This document shows, piece by piece, positions 1-5,813 of a stretch of DNA of 8,735 nucleotides; position 1 is the stretch's first letter, and each line of letters opens with the position of its first letter. The DNA comes from CAYNTC01 sp964432925 (GTDB taxonomy: Bacteria > Planctomycetota > Phycisphaerae > Sedimentisphaerales > Anaerobacaceae). Location: the NCBI GenBank assembly GCA_964432925.1, contig CAYSPM010000122.1:1-8735 (forward strand), in the 5' to 3' direction. Made by a program: the position numbers and the translations under genes. The notes below the pieces were generated by a model. The model was not told where the DNA came from and made no database searches. It worked only from the letters and a program-made list of their open reading frames with translations.

Positions 1-2065
1 AGTATACACGCTCATAATCGTCATCCCCAAGCGAAACAGATGTACCGCCGGATGGTTCGGTCGGTAACGCAGATATATCACTTATACAACAGCTATATGA
101 GCTATCTATAGGTGTAAACAATAGAGACTTATAGGATAAATCAAACGAGGTTGAGCCATGGGTAAACTGTTCAGTGAAATAATCGGCCGAATATCCACCA
201 GAGGACACAGCTATATTAACGAAAGAGCCAATGATGACCGATTCCCCTGGGCCAGGATTCTGTGCTAGCACATATCCAGCCTCTACAGTGTCACTGGGGG
301 CATAAGTAATGTCACCGATGACCAAGGCAGCTGCTGTAATTTCGGATTCAGCATTTGCTTGAGGAAGACCAACGACATCAGGAACCACAACCATTTCAAC
401 CTCGCCCCTTGCAGTTGCCTCCGGTGTATTACCATACCGCCCCATGTTTATTCTTCCCCCGTTGGGTTGGGGTTCGAGGCCGTAGTCCGAGGTCGGATCA
501 CCGGCATCAATGCACAGTGAAGAAGGCAATAAATGATAGTCGTCCATGCTCGGATTTGTGAAAAGCGGATTTACGTTAATGTTAGTGATCCCCATCCAGC
601 CGCCTTCAATATCGCTATATGTTATGGAAATCTCTGAACCATCATTGTTCCATATTTCATCGCCGCCATCCCATAGAATACAATTGGTTACGACAACGTT
701 GCTTGGATTACTCTCTCGCGGCGAATAACAACCCAGAGCGTTCCCATCGTTTGCCGAGTTCCCTGCAAACGTACAATTGATTACAGTGAAATCAGCATTA
801 TTTTCACACTGCATTGCACCGCCGTGGCCAGCAGTGTTATAGGCAAAGAGACAGTTCTCCAGTGTAACGCTACCCTCATCGTCGCGCACTGCACCTCCGC
901 GATATCCCGAGTTCCTGAGGAAACTACAGTACGTAAGTATCGTATTTCCTCCATGGCTGTTGCCCAAAGCGCCACCACCATGTCCAGATTCGTTATCGGT
1001 AAATGTACAGTTGGTGATTACCGCGTTGCTCGCATAGTTTCCTATGGCACCTGCCCAAGCCCAAACATAATTGCCACTGAAGACGCAGTTCGTCAGAACT
1101 GCGTCACAGTCGAGATGGTTGTGCAGTCCACCACTACCCCAAACATCCACGTGATTTCCGATGAATGAACAATCCGTCAGAGTAGGACTACTTGATGTAT
1201 AGTTATACATGCCGCCACCGTACAACCTTGCCAGATTTCCACTGAACGTACAGTCAGTCAATGTCGGACTGCTTCCATGATGGTTATCCATCCCTCCACC
1301 GTAGTCAGCGGCACCATTGGTGAATGTGCAATTTGCCAGCGTAGGGCTGCTGTTGTACCTGTTTGCGATCCCAGCGCCTTGTAAATCTGCCGCATTGCCA
1401 ATGAAGGCACAATTGGTTAGAGTGGGACTACTGTCGTTGACGTTGTACATTCCGCCGCCAGCGTTGTCAGATGAGTTTGCGATAAACGTGCAATTGATAA
1501 TAGTCGGACTGCCACCGTCATTGTAGATGCCTCCCCCGCAATCGTCTGTTTGTTCGTCTGAAGCGTTGCCAGCAGTAATTGTGAATCCATCCAGTACAGC
1601 CGTAGCGTCTGTGCCACTACCTGTGACTACATGGTAACTATTTTCTGCTCGTCTTGTTTCCGTGAGCAACTGCAAAGGGTCACTTACATGTTGGTCGTTA
1701 TCGTTGAGGTCTCCGCTGAGTACCGTCTCATATGCTACAATATCGCGGGCATTGGGGTCGGCTTGGCCGAGACCGGCGTAACCACCCCGTATGACGACAC
1801 CGTTGATAAGTTGGAAACTCGCGTCCTGCTGGTGCCAATAACCTGTACCCCGGTCCGGCTTGTAGACTCCTTGTGCAACTCGAATCTCGTCTCCATTCGA
1901 GGCAACTGTTAGGGCATCTTGAAGGTAAACAAACGCGTCTATCCAGCTTGAGCCGTCATTCGCACCGCTGGCGTTGCGGTCAACATATATTACTTGTCCC
2001 ACGCAAGTAGCAGATGCAATAACAAGCAGGAGTACCGATAACGATAGAGAACTTCTTGTTTTCAT
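1..2065 (-). CDS. Secreted right-handed beta-helix protein with PASTA domain (C-terminus off the left edge)
   Basis: I translated this frame by hand. It is open from ATG 2065-2063 to the window edge (688 codons seen, no stop). Residues 1-24 are a signal peptide (hydrophobic run SVLLLVIASA), so the protein is exported. Residues 26-70 carry the planctomycete-type opening 'YVDRNASGANDGSSW...LQDAL...VAQGVYKPD'. Residues about 176-465 are eleven tandem coils with the pattern GGG-(I/M)-YN-x-SSPTLTNCTF-x-GN, typical of parallel beta-helix/Pmp-like proteins. The coils end in 'SDIEGG', 'NPLFTNP' and 'SLCIDAGDP' (to about 523). Residues 559-622 match a PASTA domain (VPDVVGLPQANAE... QNPGPGESV...VNIAVSSG). 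Residues 624-688 begin a further domain with 'SLGDDDYERVY', which I recall from planctomycete exported proteins. A GGAGGAGGAG Shine-Dalgarno lies 13 nt before the start. The likely role is cell surface or secreted adhesion or glycan binding; no catalytic residues can be named. A C-terminal anchor, if any, lies outside the window. Confidence 0.9.
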   Translation of the reverse strand, partial: MKTRSSLSLSVLLLVIASATCVGQVIYVDRNASGANDGSSWIDAFVYLQDALTVASNGDEIRVAQGVYKPDRGTGYWHQQDASFQLINGVVIRGGYAGLGQADPNARDIVAYETVLSGDLNDNDQHVSDPLQLLTETRRAENSYHVVTGSGTDATAVLDGFTITAGNASDEQTDDCGGGIYNDGGSPTIINCTFIANSSDNAGGGMYNVNDSSPTLTNCAFIGNAADLQGAGIANRYNSSPTLANCTFTNGAADYGGGMDNHHGSSPTLTDCTFSGNLARLYGGGMYNYTSSSPTLTDCSFIGNHVDVWGSGGLHNHLDCDAVLTNCVFSGNYVWAWAGAIGNYASNAVITNCTFTDNESGHGGGALGNSHGGNTILTYCSFLRNSGYRGGAVRDDEGSVTLENCLFAYNTAGHGGAMQCENNADFTVINCTFAGNSANDGNALGCYSPRESNPSNVVVTNCILWDGGDEIWNNDGSEISITYSDIEGGWMGITNINVNPLFTNPSMDDYHLLPSSLCIDAGDPTSDYGLEPQPNGGRINMGRYGNTPEATARGEVEMVVVPDVVGLPQANAESEITAAALVIGDITYAPSDTVEAGYVLAQNPGPGESVIIGSFVNIAVSSGGYSADYFTEQFTHGSTSFDLSYKSLLFTPIDSSYSCCISDISALPTEPSGGTSVSLGDDDYERVY
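671..1540 (-). repeat. Tandem beta-helix coils, about 27 codons (81 bp) each
   Basis: The coding sequence repeats at the protein level with a Cys at residues 192, 219, 246, 272, 299, 327, 353, 380, 405, 431 and 462. Spacings are 25-28 residues, the last being 31. Each unit has Asn/Asp (once Tyr) before the Cys, Phe or Leu two residues after it, and usually a Gly-Gly-rich turn. The DNA units are well diverged, so this is an old protein repeat and not a recent duplication. Confidence 0.85.
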
Positions 2066-2078
2066 ACTCTAGTATATT

Positions 2079-2088
2079 CTCCTCCTCC
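2079..2088 (-). promoter_or_regulatory. Shine-Dalgarno of the beta-helix gene
   Basis: The minus strand reads GGAGGAGGAG here, 13 nt before ATG 2065. It fixes the start together with the signal peptide that follows directly. Confidence 0.75.
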
Positions 2089-2124
2089 GATGAGGTACGT
2101 TATAACAAACCCATATTGGTAACC

Positions 2125-2153
2125 ATAATAGCACAATGCTTAAATCTTGTCAA
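2125..2153 (-). promoter_or_regulatory. Sigma-70 type promoter of the beta-helix gene
   Basis: On the minus strand a perfect -35 box TTGACA (2153-2148) is followed after exactly 17 bp by TATTAT (2130-2125; 5 of 6 match to TATAAT). Transcription would start near 2118, giving a leader of about 50 nt that contains the Shine-Dalgarno. The hexamers and spacing are read directly; activity is inferred. Confidence 0.75.
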
Positions 2154-2367
2154 GCGCTTCTGAATGAGCGGTTTAGTGGCTTATCAGTTTCTATTAAGCT
2201 GTTTCTGTTTACATCGGCAAAAAATACCACTCTCTATGCCCCAGATGCACAAAATTCTGGATATTACGTAAGTTATCTATAAAAATTGCTCTGGGGTGAC
2301 CGGCTATCTGCATATGATGAAACTCACAGGCGACTAATAAATAAGGGGGCCGAAAAAACTGGCTATT

Positions 2368-2397
2368 TTGCCCCTGCACAATGAAAGCAGGGGGCAA
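2368..2397. other. Strong intergenic stem-loop
   Basis: TTGCCCCTGC (2368-2377) pairs with GCAGGGGGCAA (2387-2397) across a 9-nt loop. This gives ten base pairs, with a single bulged G near 2394. Neither strand has a clean T-run directly after the stem (a T6 lies about 12 nt further on the minus strand), so a terminator role is uncertain. A second GGGGGC at 2345-2350 could compete for the same GCCCC. Confidence 0.5.
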
Positions 2398-2431
2398 CGA
2401 ACAAAGCTTAGAACGAATTTGCGAAAATTAG

Positions 2432-2460
2432 TTGCAATCTACCGGCCAGGTCGTTACTAT
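2432..2460 (+). promoter_or_regulatory. Candidate promoter for the small gene and downstream genes
   Basis: TTGCAA (2432-2437) and TACTAT (2455-2460) are separated by 17 bp and lie about 50 bp before ATG 2513. Each box matches the sigma-70 consensus at only 4 of 6 positions, so this is a weak call supported mainly by position and spacing. Confidence 0.3.
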
Positions 2461-2512
2461 TCGGCTGACACGAGTTCGATTTACAATTTACTGCCGGACG
2501 AGGCTACCAAAA

Positions 2513-2806
2513 ATGGCTGAGACAAGCGCAAATAGCCAAAAAGGCGCTAATCATGCCAGCAAAACTGTCAATGACTTTGTCAACCGGTTGAGCAACGAGC
2601 ACCGAATGCTGGTCGTTCTCAAGTCGCAGTTATACGGTGGCTCATGGGAGCCCATGCTGGATGACTTGAAGAACCGCTTGGTGGGGAAGCCCTATATATT
2701 CAAGCTCGCAAATCGTATAGAAGAAGACATTGCTCGCATCGAAGAGATGCGAAAATTTGAAGCTGAGCACGATTTTGATTTAGCTGACTACGTCGATCTC
2801 AAGTAA
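2513..2806 (+). CDS. Small charged protein of unknown function (97 aa)
   Basis: I do not recognise a named family. I chose ATG 2513 because GGACGAGG (2496-2503) sits 9 nt upstream. A TTG-initiated extension back to 2432 lacks a ribosome site and would overlap the candidate promoter. The protein has a polar N-terminus (about 18 residues), then a mostly helical, strongly charged body with 'LYGGSWEPMLDDLKNRLVGKPYIFKLANRIEED', ending in 'EAEHDFDLADYVDLK' (the quoted body is given as two joined motifs: LYGGSWEPMLDDLKNRLVGK and PYIFKLANRIEED). There is no signal peptide, membrane segment or Cys, so it is probably cytoplasmic. The aromatic/Gly/Pro core inside the helices looks like a constrained motif and suggests a real conserved protein. 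It precedes the propeller gene by 117 bp on the same strand; no function can be inferred from that. Confidence 0.75.
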   Translation: MAETSANSQKGANHASKTVNDFVNRLSNEHRMLVVLKSQLYGGSWEPMLDDLKNRLVGKPYIFKLANRIEEDIARIEEMRKFEAEHDFDLADYVDLK

Positions 2807-2911
2807 AGACCAAGATTGGATAATGACATTGTGACCATTTGCTCGGAGTTGAGGACAGTTTCCAAGCAACGACAGAGCGCTGCACGCGAAGTAACAAATA
2901 ATCTCTTTCGT

Positions 2912-2916
2912 GAGGG
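2912..2916 (+). promoter_or_regulatory. Shine-Dalgarno deciding the start of the beta-propeller gene
   Basis: GAGGG lies 7 nt before ATG 2924. It favours this start over the in-frame TTG at 2816 (no ribosome site) and GTG at 2918 (too close to the site). Confidence 0.6.
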
Positions 2917-2923
2917 CGTGAAA

Positions 2924-4036
2924 ATGCCGAGAGCATTTAGACTCAGATTGATTTGGGTTGGGGGCTTGTTAGTTCTTAGCGCTGCGACAATTAGCCTTGC
3001 TGTACCGGCCAATCCACGTGGGCTCGTTTCGCCGGAGCTGCTCGAGCATGCAAAGCTGAAAATGTTATGGCAGAGTGAACTGCCCATAAAATATGACGAG
3101 ACACTGGAGCACATTTCCATCATAGGCAATCGTATGTATGTGCGATCAAGTCAAAACTATATGTTCTCACTTGATAGGCAAACAGGCAAGGTCATATTCA
3201 GCAGACCCATATCAGCACCTGGGATTCCAGTGCTCGGACTGGAGCCCTATGACGAAACGCTCCTATCCGTAATCGGCAACAAGCTTGTGGAGATCGACAG
3301 CCAATCGGGCGCAGAACGCAGGTCCATGAACTTCAAACTTGGTCTAATCTGTCCTGTTGTCCGCAACAGTTCCTACTTCTATCTGAGCGGAACAGACAGA
3401 CGTCTGCATGCGCTGCGTGTAGATGATCGCGTGCAAGTGTTTGAAGTAGCAGCCGATGATGATTCAATGGTCACCTCCATTATAGCTGATGACACCTCTG
3501 TCATCTTCTCAACAAACACAGGCAATGTCATCAGCATCACCCCGGATAGGCCCTTCCGCCTCTGGCAGTTCAAGGTCCCTGAAGCCATCGCAGGGCCAGT
3601 TATTAGGGACCGTACCTCGCTATTCTTTGCCAGCAAGGACACAAGCGTCTATAGGCTCAACATAATTGATCCCCAAAATGTAAAGCTCGTTTGGAAATAT
3701 CAAACCGAAGCTATTCTCGACCGATCGCCACGTGTCACACAAGATGTAGTCTACCAGTATGGCCCCGGTAAAGGACTGACCGCAATAGACAGGCAAACCG
3801 GCGAACGCATCTGGTCTCTGAAAGAAGGTGTTGACCTATTGGCAGAATCCGCAAACAGAGCTTATGTCATTACAAATGTCAACACACTCGTAGTGATGAA
3901 CAACACCAAAGCACGTAGGTTCTATTCGGTCAATCTCGCCGACGTTTCAAGGCACGCAACCAATACCGCCGATTCAAAAATATACATCGCCGATGAACAC
4001 GGCCGGATAGCATGTTTAGAACCTGTTAAACAATAA
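2924..4036 (+). CDS. Exported PQQ-like beta-propeller repeat protein (370 aa)
   Basis: The start at ATG 2924 places a signal peptide exactly at the N-terminus: basic PRAFRLR, hydrophobic LIWVGGLLVLSAATISLA, possible cleavage after residue 26 or 29. There is no lipobox Cys, so it is likely periplasmic or secreted. The mature part is built of repeated four-strand blades of the PQQ/pyrrolo-quinoline type, at roughly residues 66-94, 110-135, 149-175, 190-215, 230-260, 270-300, 310-335 and 350-366. The clearest are 'YMFSLDRQTGKVIFS' (79-93) and 'GLTAIDRQTGERIWS' (284-298). The terminal 'IYIADEHGRIACLEP' can close the propeller. No dehydrogenase catalytic or metal residues are evident, so I read it as a BamB-like or scaffold propeller and not as an enzyme. 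A longer version from TTG 2816 would add 36 residues and bury the signal peptide. purH follows after 45 bp. Confidence 0.85.
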   Translation: MPRAFRLRLIWVGGLLVLSAATISLAVPANPRGLVSPELLEHAKLKMLWQSELPIKYDETLEHISIIGNRMYVRSSQNYMFSLDRQTGKVIFSRPISAPGIPVLGLEPYDETLLSVIGNKLVEIDSQSGAERRSMNFKLGLICPVVRNSSYFYLSGTDRRLHALRVDDRVQVFEVAADDDSMVTSIIADDTSVIFSTNTGNVISITPDRPFRLWQFKVPEAIAGPVIRDRTSLFFASKDTSVYRLNIIDPQNVKLVWKYQTEAILDRSPRVTQDVVYQYGPGKGLTAIDRQTGERIWSLKEGVDLLAESANRAYVITNVNTLVVMNNTKARRFYSVNLADVSRHATNTADSKIYIADEHGRIACLEPVKQ

Positions 4037-4065
4037 CGGACTATTAATTTGTAGCTTTTAAGAAG

Positions 4066-4071
4066 AAGGAG
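4066..4071 (+). promoter_or_regulatory. Shine-Dalgarno of purH
   Basis: AAGGAG within a purine-rich run, 10 nt before ATG 4082. Confidence 0.7.
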
Positions 4072-4081
4072 AAAAAGTACG

Positions 4082-5692
4082 ATGGATGTAAAGGTCAAAA
4101 CAGCTCTTATAAGTGTTTCTGACAAAACTGGTGTGATTGAATTTGCCAGGAAGCTAAGCCAGATGGGCGTTAAGATAATCAGCACCGGTGGCACAGCCAA
4201 AAAACTTTCTGGCGCTGGCATCGATGTAATCGGTATCGAGTCAGTGACAGGCTTTCCCGAAATGATGAATGGCCGAGTAAAAACACTTCATCCGAAGATA
4301 CACGGAGCACTGCTGGGTTTGCGTGACAAGGCCGAGCACACAACAGCGATGAAAGAGCACAACATCGAACCAATCGACCTGGTTTGCGTGAACCTTTACC
4401 CATTCGAGCAAACTATTGCTAAGCCGGACTGCACGCTCGAAGAGGCGATCGAAAATATTGATATTGGTGGACCCAGCATGCTCCGCTCCGCCGCGAAGAA
4501 TCATAAGTTCGTAACGGTTGTCACACGACCAGACCAGTACGATAAGGTCATCGAAGTAATGCAGAAGAATGGTGGCGCCGTCAGTCAGCAGTTGCGCAGC
4601 GATTTCGCCCGTTTAGCCTTTGGATTAACGGCTTCATACGACGCCGCCATATCAAAATACCTCAATAAGCGAGCAGGTGTCGAATACCCGGAAAAGGCTT
4701 CCATTGCCCTAACCAAAGAATCAGACCTGCGGTATGGTGAAAATCCTCATCAAAGTGCAGCTTTTTACAAACTGCCGCCCACCGGCGAAACTTCCATCAG
4801 CAGTGGCACCTTATTGGAAGGCGGCACTGATATCAGCTTCAATAATCTTCTTGACACTAACGCGGCTTTCGAGCTGGTTAAAGAATTCAATGAACCTGCA
4901 GCCGTCGTCGTCAAGCACCTCAATCCATGCGGCTGCGCCGTTGATGAAGATATATATGTGGCGTACCGCAAGGCCTACGAAGGTGATGTAGTTAGTGCCT
5001 TTGGTAGCATTGTCGCTTTGAACCGAAATGTTGATGTCGAATTAGCCAAGACAATCATGGGCTCATACAGTCTATTCGGCAAGGCACTCGGTGCCAGCGG
5101 TTTTTTTGCTGAGGTCATCATCGCTCCGAAATTTGACACCGAAGCCATCGAGATAATAAGGACCCTGAAAACCTGGGGTAGCAGAGTCCGCTTGATTGAA
5201 ACCGGCCCGATAGACAAAACTAAAATCGACCAGAGCGAGCCCGACGTCCGCTGTGTTGTAGGTGGCCTACTACTACAAAAAAGAGATATGGTCGGCTGGG
5301 AACCCGATACACTGACCTATCCGACCAAGACAAGACCTACTGCTGAACAGCTCGAAGACTTAAGGATTGCCTGGCTCGCAGCCAAACATACCAAGAGCAA
5401 TACAATCGTATTGACCAAGAACAAGAAAGTCATAGGCGTAGGGGCCGGCCAGATGAATCGCGTCGAGTCTGGCCTGATTGCCTTTAAGCACGCAGGCGAT
5501 GCAGCAAAAGGTTGCGCAATGGCATCAGATGCGTTCTTCCCATTCCCAGATAATATTGAAAATGCCGCCAATGCAGGTATTGCTGCTATAGTCCAGCCGG
5601 GTGGTTCGAAAAAGGATGACGAAGTAATCGCAGCCGCCAACAAGCACGGCATCACGATGGTCTTCACCGGTAAAAGGCACTTTAAGCATTGA
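4082..5692 (+). CDS. purH: Bifunctional AICAR formyltransferase / IMP cyclohydrolase PurH (536 aa)
   Basis: PurH catalyses the last two steps of de novo purine synthesis in the cytoplasm: formyl transfer from 10-formyl-tetrahydrofolate to AICAR, then ring closure of FAICAR to IMP. The N-terminal MGS-like cyclohydrolase domain (about 1-150) shows 'LISVSDKTGV' (9-18), 'STGGTAKKL' (34-42), 'GFPEMMNGRVKTLHPKIHG' (57-75), 'NLYPFE' (104-109) and 'NIDIGGPSMLRSAAKNH' (125-141). The formyltransferase domain shows 'LRYGENPHQ' (216-224), the catalytic Lys278-His279 in 'KHLNPCG', 'SAFGSI' (305-310), 'GAGQMNRVES' (454-463) and 'SDAFFPFPD' (482-490), ending in 'FTGKRHFKH'. All expected active-site blocks are present. 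The protein is slightly longer than the usual 510-530 residues; a short extra loop at about 326-341 may account for this. It is the last gene of the rightward group, 45 bp after the propeller gene, and may share its transcript. No purine operator or riboswitch was seen. Confidence 0.97.
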   Translation: MDVKVKTALISVSDKTGVIEFARKLSQMGVKIISTGGTAKKLSGAGIDVIGIESVTGFPEMMNGRVKTLHPKIHGALLGLRDKAEHTTAMKEHNIEPIDLVCVNLYPFEQTIAKPDCTLEEAIENIDIGGPSMLRSAAKNHKFVTVVTRPDQYDKVIEVMQKNGGAVSQQLRSDFARLAFGLTASYDAAISKYLNKRAGVEYPEKASIALTKESDLRYGENPHQSAAFYKLPPTGETSISSGTLLEGGTDISFNNLLDTNAAFELVKEFNEPAAVVVKHLNPCGCAVDEDIYVAYRKAYEGDVVSAFGSIVALNRNVDVELAKTIMGSYSLFGKALGASGFFAEVIIAPKFDTEAIEIIRTLKTWGSRVRLIETGPIDKTKIDQSEPDVRCVVGGLLLQKRDMVGWEPDTLTYPTKTRPTAEQLEDLRIAWLAAKHTKSNTIVLTKNKKVIGVGAGQMNRVESGLIAFKHAGDAAKGCAMASDAFFPFPDNIENAANAGIAAIVQPGGSKKDDEVIAAANKHGITMVFTGKRHFKH

Positions 5693-5755
5693 TACGTCGC
5701 GCACCTCATGCATCGTGTATATTGTGTAAAAGGCAGGGTTTAGTTGTTAAATAGT

Positions 5756-5789
5756 TCGGCGCCCGCTTTAACATTTTTGCGGGCGCCGA
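5756..5789. terminator. Hairpin between convergent genes, possible bidirectional terminator
   Basis: TCGGCGCCCGC (5756-5766) pairs perfectly with GCGGGCGCCGA (5779-5789), giving an 11-bp GC-rich stem around a 12-nt loop. It lies 64 bp after the purH stop and 25 bp after the end of the leftward sigma operon, where a shared terminator is expected. Neither side has a clean T-run after the stem, so its strength as an intrinsic terminator is uncertain. Confidence 0.6.
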
Positions 5790-5813
5790 TTGTGTGATCT
5801 TATATGGCTTCTG

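Larger units (their letters stand above)
2066..2512. other. Divergent intergenic region
   Basis: This 447-bp stretch separates the leftward beta-helix gene from the rightward small gene. It is AT-rich near the beta-helix promoter. It holds that promoter (2125-2153), a stem-loop (2368-2397) and a weaker candidate rightward promoter (2432-2460). A 62-codon leftward frame (2397-2209) has no convincing ribosome site or recognisable protein, so I do not call it a gene. No RNA family was recognised. Confidence 0.7.

Noticed and set aside
671..1540. Regular about 81-bp periodicity as a CRISPR-like or DNA repeat array
   Set aside because: The units are diverged at the DNA level and fully open in one leftward frame; the repeat is in the protein.
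781..1912. Several rightward frames of 69-114 codons and short leftward frames in this stretch
   Set aside because: They lie opposite or out of frame with the continuous beta-helix coding sequence and show no domain features; they are shadows.
2209..2397. 62-codon leftward frame in the intergenic region
   Set aside because: It has no ribosome site and no recognisable protein features, and it overlaps the stem-loop. It is likely chance.
2816..2923. N-terminal extension of the propeller protein from TTG 2816
   Set aside because: There is no ribosome site before the TTG, whereas ATG 2924 has GAGGG at good spacing and starts a clean signal peptide.
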